This document shows, in pieces, positions 6,539 through 13,561 of a DNA stretch of 13,804 nucleotides. This DNA is from Methanomicrobiales archaeon (lineage in GTDB: Archaea > Halobacteriota > Methanomicrobia > Methanomicrobiales > JACTUA01). The stretch is from positions 1 through 13,804 of the forward strand of contig JAJRDC010000109.1 of assembly GCA_028678635.1 (NCBI GenBank), read 5' to 3'. The translations under genes and the position numbers were made by a program. Every line of letters begins with the position of its first letter. The stretch's first letter is position 1. The notes beneath the pieces were generated by a model. That model saw nothing but the letters and a program-made list of their open reading frames with translations, searched no databases and was not told the DNA's origin.

Positions 6539-6630
6539 GGATCCATGGGGTAGAGGATATCCTCTTGGGCTTCGGATTCCCGACGGGAAGGAGAGACCCA
6601 AGGACGCGGGTTCGATTCCCGCTGGGTCCA
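6539..6630 (+). tRNA. tRNA-Arg(TCG) with a 20-nt intron at 37/38
   Basis: The acceptor stem GGATCCA (6539-6545) pairs with TGGGTCC (6623-6629), with one G-T pair and discriminator A at 6630; CCA is not encoded. Conserved T8, A14, G15, G18-G19, A21 and C48 are present. The D arm is 6548-6563, the anticodon stem TTGGG/CCCAA is 6565-6569 and 6597-6601, and the T arm GCGGG-TTCGATT-CCCGC is 6606-6622. The anticodon loop of the spliced RNA is CTTCGGA, giving anticodon TCG at 6572-6574 (arginine, CGA). The intron is 6576-6595. It forms an ideal bulge-helix-bulge for the archaeal splicing endonuclease: 4-bp helix CTTC/GGAG flanked by 3-base bulges GGA and AGA, closed by the hairpin TTCCC-GAC-GGGAA. 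A TATA box lies at the right distance upstream. Confidence 0.93.
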
Positions 6631-6667
6631 TGACGCGGTCTTTCGGGCCGGGGGTGGGGAGGCAACG

Positions 6668-6686
6668 AAAAACGCGGGAGGAAAAA
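6668..6686 (-). terminator. Double oligo-T terminator after the VWA protein gene
   Basis: On the - strand two runs of five T (6682-6686 and 6668-6672) follow the TAA stop at 6699-6701 by 12 and 26 nt. Tandem T-runs are a usual form of archaeal termination. They also face the 3' end of the tRNA gene on the opposite strand. Confidence 0.55.
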
Positions 6687-6698
6687 CAGGGGTTGGAG

Positions 6699-9600
6699 TT
6701 ACCCGATCCGGATCTTCGCGGTCCTTGCGAGGGCCGATATGATGAGGCCGGTGGAGTCCCGGTCGTCCGGCGCATCATCGGCATGGACCGAGACCCGGAT
6801 CAGGTACTCGCCGTCCAGGTAGCTGCGGAGATCCAGCTGCGCCACCTCGTGGATCGTGGTCTGGGCGGGGTCCCAGTTCACCGTCCGTGAGGTGACGAGC
6901 ACCCAGGTCATGCCGTTGTCCATGGATCGCTCGATGGTCTCGGTGATGGGCTGGGATCCGGTATAGGAGAGATCCCACCCGATATCGGCAAACTGGTAGA
7001 CGGGCTGCGGGGTTGTCACCGCCAGGTTGGTGATGTGCAGCTCCTTCCCCAGGGCCCCTGTTCCGTCAGGGGAAAGGACCGTCAGGTAGGTATCGGGGAG
7101 CGTCACCGTCTGGCCGTTGTTGAAGGTGATGGTGGATGAGGAGTCAAAGACCCTGATCTGCCCCACCTTCAGCACCTTCACCGTGTAGTTGGCCTCCCAG
7201 ACCTGGTTCAGGCGGATGGTGCCGATGGGAAAGGTCAGCATGTGGTCGGCCCAGTCCGATCCCTGGTCGAAGGTGCGGTCCTCCAGGATCTCCGAGCCCA
7301 GCTCGCTGTAGATCCGTGTGGATCTCAGTGCGGAAGCCACGGGACTGTCGATATACTGGTACTCAAAGACCTGATCATCGGTGAAGGTTTCCGTGTTCAC
7401 CTCGATGTCATTGAAATCCAGGTTCATCGCGGTGTCCACGCCGGCTTCGTTGTGGAGCTCGCCGGCGATGGCGGTGTAGATCTCCCCGATGTTGCTGGCC
7501 GATGCCTCGTAGTACTTCCCGCCGCTCCCCTCGGCCAGGTACCGCATCGAGTTCTGCCCGCCGGTGGAAAGGGAACCCCCGTACGCGATGGTGAAGATCT
7601 TGATCCCGTGGGACTTCGCGTACTGGGACATGTTCTGGTTGCTGAAGGGACCGGATCCCAGGCCGGTGAAGGTATAGTAACTGGAGGAGAGGTCCCCGTA
7701 GGACGTGGGGCTCCACTGGTTGCCCGTGCCCCGGGCCAGCGGGTCCCCGAACCAGTTGTAGTCCCCGTCAGAGAGGATCACGATGGCCGCCACCGTCTCG
7801 GGCCGGGCGTTCGCGATCAGTTCGTCGATGGCCACTTTCAGTGCCTTCCGCATGGGCGTGCCATGGTCCGGGACCATGTAATCCAGATCATGCGTCACCC
7901 CGTCCAGGTCGGTTCCCAGGGGCCGGTCCAGGGTGGCATAGTCGGCATATGTGGTCGGGGATCCAATGTAGGTGTTATAGATCTCCGAGGTGCGGATGCC
8001 GGAGTTGTATCCCGGCCGCTGGATGTAGCCGTTCCTGCCGAAGGAGACCAGCCCCACCTCGTCCTGACCCAGAGTCATGTTGGTCACGAAGAGCTTGGCC
8101 GCCTCCCGGACCGAGTGCATCCGGTCCGGGGTGTCGGACAGCATGGAGCCGGAACGGTCTGTGACGAGAACCACATCGATGGGATCCGGCATGAGGGCCC
8201 ACCCGTCACCCCTGACCCTCACCGTGATCTGGGCCAGGCCGTCCCGGTACACCTTGGGCGGGACTACCGTCTGGACAGAGAGGTAGGGGTAGTTCTTCCA
8301 GGTCATGGTGATGGTGTGGGGAACCCCGTTCCAGGTGGCCTGGATCACGGCGGTTCCCGTGGCCGTGGAGGACCACCCGGGTACCCGCCGGTCCGTCAGG
8401 AAAGCCCCGGGGTGGAAAGTGACGGATGCGATCCCGTCCTCACCGGTGACTGCCACCAGGTCCACATCCAGGTTCTCTTCGTAGGTATTCCCGAGTTCCA
8501 GGGCAGGGACTTCTGTCTGTATGTACGTGCCGTTGTCTGCCCCGGTCATCCGGAAGGTGACCGTCTCGCCCGACACCGGGTTCCCCTTCACGTCCACCAC
8601 CCTGGCCGAGACTCTGGAGGTGATGGCATCGTTGTAGTCCCGGCTGGCCATGGACTGGGGGCTCGCGGTGAGCAGCATGGCCACGGGATCTCCGCTCACG
8701 AATTCCAGTGCCTGTGTGGAGAAGATCCCGTCGTTATCCGCCGGCCACGCCGTGACCGTGATCAGGCCCACGGTTTGCTTGGGCCCGTACTCGTACTGCA
8801 CGATCCCGTCCGAGTTGGTGGTCTTCCGGACGGACGTCTCACCGGGGAGGGAGGTGATGAAGACCACATCCCGGTTCCCGGCAGGATTCCCCAGGCTGTC
8901 GTAGAGGTGGTAGGTGAGGAGGAACCTGCTGGTACCATCCGCAATGACCTGGGGATGGGGGTCTCCATCCGGGAGGACCTGGAGCTGGATGGAGGTGGGA
9001 TACCCGTCGGGGATGCCGGTGATGGGAATAGTGAGCCGGGGGATGGGGGCCGGGCCTTCCACCACCACGTAATTAATCCCCACCCGGTCCACCCGGAAGG
9101 AGACGGCGGCCATCCCGGTTTCGTTGCACGGGACCGTGAGGTTACTGACAAAGGAACTCCCGTCCCAGAGGGCGGGTTCGGGGGAGGTGCTGGAGAAGGT
9201 CAGCCACTCCACATTCCTGCGGTTGTCACACGGATTGAGATACCGGTCAACCATGATACCGACGAGGGGGGTTGTGGTACCGACCGTGATCTCTCCCGGA
9301 TAAAGGGCGAACAGGGTGACCGGGGCGGTATGGTCGATCTTCTGGGCGTACGTATCATCGATGGTATAGGTCTGCCCTCCCTCAACCCTCTGGGCCGTGA
9401 TGGTCACGGGCGCGGTGCCGCTCACCGTGGTCCCCTTCACCGTGGAGGTGACGGTCCCGTCCGGGCCGGTGAGGACGGAATCCGTGGTCATCTGCCAGGG
9501 ATCCTGGATCTGGAAGGTCACCGTGGCCCCTTCCACCGGGGCATTCCCCGCGTCCCGGACCGTCACCGTCACGGGGGAGGTGTCCAGACTGTCGGCGATC

Positions 9601-9707
9601 ATCCAGTCATCACCGGTGATGGACATGTGGTCCGGGATCGCCGCCCCCGCGCAGCTCACGAGGAGGAGCGCCCCGACCAAGAAAATGCCTGCTCCTGAAA
9701 CCCTCAT
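6699..9707 (-). CDS. Secreted protein with Ig-like domains and a von Willebrand factor A domain
   Basis: About 1002 residues from the ATG at 9707. A frame to an ATG at 9764 exists, but it would place the TATA box (9743-9750) inside the gene; the start is therefore the ATG at 9707 or the GTG at 9714-9716. An export signal follows: MRVSG, a hydrophobic core, then LLLVSCAGA. After it come about four Big_1-like Ig repeats (roughly 36-108, 131-219, 236-338, 341-459; recurring pattern V.D..GNPV.G..V.F...TG.DG), and a VWA domain (about 510-750) with a complete metal site: D517-x-S519-x-S521, T617 in HGTPM, D647 in LSDGD. The last 100 residues (897 on) look like another beta domain. No C-terminal anchor or PGF motif is present. 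LVSC could be a lipobox with C19 as lipid anchor. VWA domains bind protein ligands through a metal ion, so an adhesive surface role is inferred. Confidence 0.9.
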   Translation of the reverse strand: MRVSGAGIFLVGALLLVSCAGAAIPDHMSITGDDWMIADSLDTSPVTVTVRDAGNAPVEGATVTFQIQDPWQMTTDSVLTGPDGTVTSTVKGTTVSGTAPVTITAQRVEGGQTYTIDDTYAQKIDHTAPVTLFALYPGEITVGTTTPLVGIMVDRYLNPCDNRRNVEWLTFSSTSPEPALWDGSSFVSNLTVPCNETGMAAVSFRVDRVGINYVVVEGPAPIPRLTIPITGIPDGYPTSIQLQVLPDGDPHPQVIADGTSRFLLTYHLYDSLGNPAGNRDVVFITSLPGETSVRKTTNSDGIVQYEYGPKQTVGLITVTAWPADNDGIFSTQALEFVSGDPVAMLLTASPQSMASRDYNDAITSRVSARVVDVKGNPVSGETVTFRMTGADNGTYIQTEVPALELGNTYEENLDVDLVAVTGEDGIASVTFHPGAFLTDRRVPGWSSTATGTAVIQATWNGVPHTITMTWKNYPYLSVQTVVPPKVYRDGLAQITVRVRGDGWALMPDPIDVVLVTDRSGSMLSDTPDRMHSVREAAKLFVTNMTLGQDEVGLVSFGRNGYIQRPGYNSGIRTSEIYNTYIGSPTTYADYATLDRPLGTDLDGVTHDLDYMVPDHGTPMRKALKVAIDELIANARPETVAAIVILSDGDYNWFGDPLARGTGNQWSPTSYGDLSSSYYTFTGLGSGPFSNQNMSQYAKSHGIKIFTIAYGGSLSTGGQNSMRYLAEGSGGKYYEASASNIGEIYTAIAGELHNEAGVDTAMNLDFNDIEVNTETFTDDQVFEYQYIDSPVASALRSTRIYSELGSEILEDRTFDQGSDWADHMLTFPIGTIRLNQVWEANYTVKVLKVGQIRVFDSSSTITFNNGQTVTLPDTYLTVLSPDGTGALGKELHITNLAVTTPQPVYQFADIGWDLSYTGSQPITETIERSMDNGMTWVLVTSRTVNWDPAQTTIHEVAQLDLRSYLDGEYLIRVSVHADDAPDDRDSTGLIISALARTAKIRIG

Positions 9708-9742
9708 CCTTCTCACTGTAACCACTATCTTTTCATTATAAC

Positions 9743-9750
9743 TATATAAA
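9743..9750 (-). promoter_or_regulatory. TATA box of the VWA protein gene
   Basis: TTTATATA on the - strand is a near-consensus archaeal TATA box. A start site about 25 nt downstream falls near 9721, only 5-14 nt before the GTG (9716) or ATG (9707), so the mRNA has little or no leader. This decides against the more upstream ATG at 9764. Confidence 0.65.
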
Positions 9751-9855
9751 TATTTTCTTCTCATGAAAAACGATTTAATTGCTTATCCAACGATTTTAAT
9801 GATTTTGCGAGGCTTTGCAGGAAGTTACGCAAAAGGTACGAAATATGGGGTGATG

Positions 9856-9875
9856 CATATATTTATATATAAAAT
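9856..9875. promoter_or_regulatory. AT-rich palindromic stretch with TATA-like motifs on both strands
   Basis: A run of alternating A and T (core ATATATTTATATATA) interrupts the GC-rich background, with TTTATATATA readable on + and TATATAAATATAT on -. On the - strand it is over 100 nt upstream of the VWA gene start and could be a second promoter; on the + strand it would direct transcription antisense to the downstream surface-protein gene. Confidence 0.35.
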
Positions 9876-9902
9876 GGGAGGAGGGAAATCCTTTCCGGTC
9901 GC

Positions 9903-9943
9903 GGATCCCTCCCGAGAGGATTCTCACGGGAGAAAGGGGATCC
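9903..9943 (-). terminator. Imperfect hairpin after the PEGA-like gene
   Basis: GGATCCC (9903-9909) can pair with GGGATCC (9937-9943), extended inward by TCCC/GGGA across a small bulge. It begins 13 nt after the stop codon (9957-9959) on the - strand. There is no immediate T-run, so this is a weak terminator or an mRNA 3'-end stabiliser. Confidence 0.35.
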
Positions 9944-9956
9944 GGGATCGGAGGAA

Positions 9957-11342
9957 TCATCTTCTCCGGAAGATCCGGCTCCGTCTCCGGTCCCGCTGCA
10001 GGCGGCGGATGCTGAGGACCGCCAGGATCAGGACAACCACGCCGGCTGCCACGATGAGCAGGGTGTAATCCGGATTCCTGACAAGAGCGAACTCCACCGG
10101 ATAGGTCACCGCCCCCAGGGGAACGGCCACGTCCCGGAACTGGGGGGCGAAGCCGGAGAGCACCGCCGACATGTTGTAGGTGCGGGAGGTGGTCAGGTTG
10201 ACCCGGTACGTCCCATCCCCTCCCGTCACCCCCGATTCCACCCCGTCAATTCCTATGGTGGCTCCCTCCAGGGGAACCCCTTCACCCGAGACATCCCGGA
10301 CGGTGATCACCACCTCGCCCCGTGCGAAGGTCAGATCCATCACCAGGTCGGCGAGGGACTCGTTGATCACATAGGTCCCGCCGGCGGCCAGGTAGCCTGC
10401 CTTCTTCACGAGGATGAGATGCGGGCCATGCTCCACGCCCGGAAGGGGTGCCCGGCCATAGCTGTCGGTGGTGGCCGAGAGCACGCCGTCCACAAGCACG
10501 TCGGCTCCCTGGACGGGCCGCCGATCCTCATCGAAGGCAGAGACCGTCACCCGTTCCGTGGCACGGGAAAGGGGTACTGCCCACACGATGTCCCCGCTGG
10601 CCAGGTACCGCTCCACGGTGGCGGGGGTATATCCCGGCGATTCCACCCGGATCTGGTGGTTCTCCTCTTTCTCCAGGAAGAGGAGGAGCCGGCCCTCCTC
10701 ATCCGTGTTCCCCCCCGGTACCGCGTCCACCATAACGGTGGCATTCGCGATGCCGGCTCCCGTGGCGGCGTCCCTCACCTGGATCACCAGCTGGTCCGAC
10801 CGGTAGAGCCAGTACTGGACCGATGCATCGCTGCTCTCCGTCTCCACGGTGCGTTCCAGCGTCTCGTAGTGGGGAACCCGCACCTCCACGGAATAGAGCC
10901 CGTAGGATTTCACCGGGATCAGCGCCCGGCCGTTCGTGTCGCTCCGGGCGGAGGCGGAGAGGTTCTCCCCGGAGATAGTGACAAGGGCTTCGGGGACCGG
11001 CTGGAAGGTGGTACCGTCAAAGAGGGAGACCGTGAGGGTCAGGTCCTTCCGGGAGAGCATCACCTCGCCGGCGATCCGGTCCGGCTCCACCAGGATCACC
11101 TGGTCCACGTACCCGGTCTTTGCCACCTTCAGGTAATAGGAGGCGTTCAGGGCATGGCTGTACGGGAATTCCCCGGTCTCCGTGGTCTTCCCGGCGTAGT
11201 CTCCGTTCACGTACACCCGGGCATCCTGCACCGGATCGCCGGTTCCCGCATCCAGGACCGTGAGGGTGAAGACGGTCCCCTGGACCACGGCGGGGACCAG
11301 GGCGAGGGTGGCAAGGATCACCAGGAGCTGCACCCGCTTCAT
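9957..11342 (-). CDS. Membrane-anchored surface protein with five carboxypeptidase-regulatory/PEGA-like repeats
   Basis: 461 residues from the ATG at 11342, which has AAGGAG 12 nt upstream and starts a clean signal peptide (MKRVQLLVILATLALV, cleavage near VVQG at 19-22). An ATG nine codons earlier (11369) has no such site. Five beta-sandwich repeats follow at about 24-97, 101-180, 184-259, 263-340 and 343-420, each with the pattern L.V.D..TG.PV..A.V.V.G....TD..G and ending in a PGY-type turn (KTGYV, SPGYTP, KKAGYL, LSGFAP). A transmembrane helix (about 427-445) and an arginine-rich tail (RRLQRDRRRSRIFRRR) give an outside domain, one membrane pass and a cytoplasmic end. It lies 39 nt after the AMP phosphorylase stop and may be co-transcribed with it, though the functions do not match. 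Such repeat proteins usually act at the cell surface; no ligand can be named. Confidence 0.88.
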   Translation of the reverse strand: MKRVQLLVILATLALVPAVVQGTVFTLTVLDAGTGDPVQDARVYVNGDYAGKTTETGEFPYSHALNASYYLKVAKTGYVDQVILVEPDRIAGEVMLSRKDLTLTVSLFDGTTFQPVPEALVTISGENLSASARSDTNGRALIPVKSYGLYSVEVRVPHYETLERTVETESSDASVQYWLYRSDQLVIQVRDAATGAGIANATVMVDAVPGGNTDEEGRLLLFLEKEENHQIRVESPGYTPATVERYLASGDIVWAVPLSRATERVTVSAFDEDRRPVQGADVLVDGVLSATTDSYGRAPLPGVEHGPHLILVKKAGYLAAGGTYVINESLADLVMDLTFARGEVVITVRDVSGEGVPLEGATIGIDGVESGVTGGDGTYRVNLTTSRTYNMSAVLSGFAPQFRDVAVPLGAVTYPVEFALVRNPDYTLLIVAAGVVVLILAVLSIRRLQRDRRRSRIFRRR

Positions 11343-11381
11343 AGGATTCTCGTTCTCCTTCCCGCCCATAATGCCATCGGT

Positions 11382-12905
11382 TCACACCCAGTGGGTCGAG
11401 GGGACGCGGTCGAGCAGCATCCCTTCCACGAGGACCGGCATCAGCTGCCGTCCCACCTCGACGGCGTTCTGGAGCCGCCAGTTCCGGTCAGCATAGATGG
11501 TGAAGATAGGTTCACCTTGGGTGACGAGGGTGCCCTTCTTGGCATGGATGTAGATACCGGCCCCCCGGTCGTGGGGGGCGCCGGCCGCCCGGGCGATGGT
11601 GATCAGGGCCCGGTTGTTCAGGTCCACGACGTAGCCGGAGAGGGGGGCATTCACCACGAACCGGTGCTCGCCCGGCGTCACCTCAGCGGAGGTGATCCGG
11701 GGATTGCCCCCCTGGATCTCGATGATCTGGCGGAGCTTCTCGAGTGCCTTTCCACTCCTCAGGATCTCCTCCGCGACGGTATAACCCTGGCCCCGGGCCG
11801 CCTTTCCGCTCATCTCCAGGGCGATCCCGGCGATGGCCACGCTCTTCTGCAGGAGGGAGGTGGGTTTCCCGGCGCCTTCCAGCACCTGGAGGGCCTCCTG
11901 CACCTCCAGGTTGGGGCCGATGGCGTGCCCCACCAGGGATTCGCCGTAGGTGAGGGCGCACTCCACCCGGATGCCGAGGCGTTCCCCCAGCTCCATGAAC
12001 TGCCGGGCCAGCTTCCTCCCTTCCTGGACGTCGATGACCTTCGTGTTCCTCCCCACCGGGATATCGATCACCACCACGTCGGCCCCCACGGCGAACTTCT
12101 TGGCCATGACGGAGGCCAGCATCTGCCCCCGGGCATCGATCCGGAACGGGTACTCCACCATGATGAACCGGTCATCGGCAGGGGCGATATTCGTGGCCCC
12201 GCCCCAGACGATCACCCCGCCCACCTTCTCGGTCATCCGCTTCACCTCGCCGGCCGAGAACTCAACGGGGGCGAGCACCTCCATCAGGTCCGCGGTGCCC
12301 CCGGCACCGGTGATGGCACGTGAGGAGGTCTTCGGGATCCGGAGGCCGGCGGCGGCGATGATGGGGACCACGATGAGGGTGATCTTGTTCCCCGGCACCC
12401 CCCCGATGGAGTGCTTGTCCACGATGGGGTGGGTGACAAACTGGATCCTCTCGCCAGTGGCCACCATGGCACGGGTCAGGTGCTCCACCTCGTCCATGTC
12501 CATTCCATGGATGTAGGAGGCGGCGATGTAGGTGGCCATCTCCATGGAGGAAAGGTTGTCGTCCACCGTATCCCTGACGATGGTCATCACGTCGTCCTTG
12601 GAAAGTTTCGCCCCGTCCAGCTTCTTCCGGATCAGGTCCAGGGACGCCAGGCGTTCCGCTTCCCTCACCTCGACGGACACCCCCTCCGTCAGCTGGAGCC
12701 GGGCATTGGTCCGGTGGAAGATCCCCACACACCCCTTCTCGAGCATCGTGGTCGTGGTATCAACGATGGCTGTCGCCGATTCCCCCAGGACCACGTTCAG
12801 GAGCCGTACCCGGTCGCCCTCCAGGACACCCAGGGTCCGGGCATCGGCCCGGTGCATGAGCACCCCGTTCTTGTCGATGTCCATCAGCCTGACGGTGAAC
12901 TTCAT
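11382..12905 (-). CDS. deoA: AMP phosphorylase (archaeal AMP/RuBisCO salvage pathway)
   Basis: A 507-residue protein of the thymidine phosphorylase superfamily with the archaeal N-terminal extension (about 1-85), matching the 500-residue length of AMP phosphorylase. The enzyme cleaves NMPs, chiefly AMP, with phosphate to give ribose-1,5-bisphosphate and the free base. Ribose-1,5-bisphosphate isomerase and type III RuBisCO then take the sugar to 3-phosphoglycerate. Signature motifs are [11 protein letters not shown] (164-174, phosphate and nucleotide binding) and [20 protein letters not shown] (192-211). The start ATG at 12905 follows a purine-rich GAGGGGGAA. The C-terminal domain (about 415-507) has the usual beta-rich barrel-hammerhead features. 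The partner enzymes are not in this window. Identification is strong; the alternative, a true thymidine phosphorylase, is less likely because of the long N-terminal domain. Confidence 0.93.
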   Translation of the reverse strand: MKFTVRLMDIDKNGVLMHRADARTLGVLEGDRVRLLNVVLGESATAIVDTTTTMLEKGCVGIFHRTNARLQLTEGVSVEVREAERLASLDLIRKKLDGAKLSKDDVMTIVRDTVDDNLSSMEMATYIAASYIHGMDMDEVEHLTRAMVATGERIQFVTHPIVDKHSIGGVPGNKITLIVVPIIAAAGLRIPKTSSRAITGAGGTADLMEVLAPVEFSAGEVKRMTEKVGGVIVWGGATNIAPADDRFIMVEYPFRIDARGQMLASVMAKKFAVGADVVVIDIPVGRNTKVIDVQEGRKLARQFMELGERLGIRVECALTYGESLVGHAIGPNLEVQEALQVLEGAGKPTSLLQKSVAIAGIALEMSGKAARGQGYTVAEEILRSGKALEKLRQIIEIQGGNPRITSAEVTPGEHRFVVNAPLSGYVVDLNNRALITIARAAGAPHDRGAGIYIHAKKGTLVTQGEPIFTIYADRNWRLQNAVEVGRQLMPVLVEGMLLDRVPSTHWV

Positions 12906-12975
12906 GGCCGTTCCCCCTCACTCAGATCTCCTATCTCCCTCATCCCATAGATAGCTGCCGGGCCACCCACGCCCC

Positions 12976-13080
12976 CCACGCGGATGGTCCCATTCATCAG
13001 ATCCCGATGGACAACCGGATATCATGTATACTGGGGGGACGCTTTCGGGGGCTCCAGCGGGATTCCGCCCCCGCCGCCCC
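12976..13080 (+). repeat. Dispersed repeat, copy C (first 105-bp tandem unit)
   Basis: The boxes GCGGATGGT (12980), ATCCCGATGGAC (13001) and GACGCTTTCGGGGGCTCC (13038) recur 105 bp later in copy B at 13085, 13106 and 13143. Sequence between the boxes has diverged strongly while the spacing is unchanged. The unit ends at GCCCCCGCCGCC and abuts copy B at a perfect palindrome CCGCATGCGG (13079-13088). Confidence 0.7.
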
Positions 13081-13311
13081 GCATGCGGATGGTTTCTTCT
13101 TTTACATCCTGTCGGACTGCTCAATACTGTGAGTACTGGTGAGACGCTCTCGGGGGCTCCGCTTTTGCTCTGCCCCCGCCGCCGTGGGCATCCCCCGCCG
13201 GTGTTCCGGGAACCGGTGATCCTTCCTGTATCTCCGACCGATGTGGCTGTCCATCCTCTCGGGGGAGGGGCCGGGAGGGGGCCTGCCCCCTCCCGCACCA
13301 TGTCCCCGGAC
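13081..13311 (+). repeat. Dispersed repeat, copy B (second tandem unit plus 3' extension)
   Basis: Colinear with copy A at the left end of the window and in the same orientation, about 12.8 kb away. The 27-base core 13133-13159 is identical to 301-327. Unlike copy C it carries the 3' extension (GTGGGCA, CCCCCGCCGG, GGGGGAGG at 13261, hairpin, TGTCCCCG). The distance from core to GGGGGAGG is 128 bases here and 120 in copy A. No coding function is supported. Confidence 0.75.
13273..13294. other. Perfect GC hairpin in repeat copy B
   Basis: GGGAGGGGGC (13273-13282) and GCCCCCTCCC (13285-13294) are exact reverse complements around a two-base centre, so in RNA or single-stranded DNA they fold to a strong stem with a small loop. 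The equivalent site in copy A is 430-453. Confidence 0.65.
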
Positions 13312-13538
13312 CGGCCGGTAGCTGAAATCCTGAAAAACCACGGATCATCCCCTCCTGAGCAGGATAGGGAAACGCACCCCTGCCCATCCCCCACGAGATA
13401 ACCTCAAACGGCCAGGACAGTTCCCCGAGAAAGTTTTCCCGGAGGGGACAATTCCCCGCCAGTGGAGAGCATCCGCTGGAGAGGGAAATACGGTACAATG
13501 ATCGCAGGAGAAGGGAGATCCGCATCGGCCGTGCCGAC

Positions 13539-13543
13539 AAAAA
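13539..13543 (-). terminator. Oligo-T terminator after the PGF-CTERM gene
   Basis: Five T residues on the - strand lie 18 nt after the TAA stop (13562-13564). They are followed by the inverted repeat TCGGC-CGT-GCCGA (13525-13537). The T-run alone is a plausible archaeal terminator. Confidence 0.45.
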
Positions 13544-13561
13544 GTGTAGGGTGAGGGGGGA

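Larger units (their letters stand above)
12906..13561. other. Long non-coding interval holding tandem repeats
   Basis: 656 bases with no convincing gene. The - strand stays open for long stretches, but the translation follows the repeat and has no start signal or family likeness. The content is a 105-bp direct tandem repeat (12976-13185), the 3' part of the second copy with a perfect GC hairpin (13273-13294), two similar 13-mers GGACARTTCCCCG at 13415 and 13446, and a T-run for the right-edge gene. Nothing is recognised in 13320-13410 or 13460-13520. Confidence 0.6.

Noticed and set aside
6539..6630. Reading the tRNA as proline (CGG anticodon)
   Set aside because: The alternative loop TTCGGAT breaks the anticodon stem TTGGG/CCCAA and the exact bulge-helix-bulge geometry, both of which fix the loop as CTTCGGA.
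7242..9698. Very long + strand open frame (818 codons) opposite the VWA protein gene
   Set aside because: It is the antisense shadow of a high-GC gene whose - strand product has clear domains and a signal peptide. The + product is low-complexity Gly/Asp/Val/His with no recognisable domain.
9763..10068. + strand small open frame starting in the AT-rich island
   Set aside because: No ribosome-binding site, and its second half is the antisense of the Arg-rich tail and transmembrane helix of the PEGA-like gene.
10419..12323. Long + strand open frame (634 codons) opposite the PEGA-like and AMP phosphorylase genes
   Set aside because: It spans two well-supported genes on the other strand and translates to His/Gly/Pro-rich sequence typical of antisense frames in GC-rich DNA.
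12976..13311. Possible CRISPR array
   Set aside because: Only two tandem units with a 105-bp period, and spacing and boxes that do not match a short-repeat/unique-spacer pattern; no cas genes nearby.
12918..13394. - strand open frame across the tandem repeat, with a repeated GAPESV..PV peptide
   Set aside because: The peptide repetition follows from the 105-bp (35-codon) period. There is no start signal, and changes between copies do not favour silent positions in this frame.
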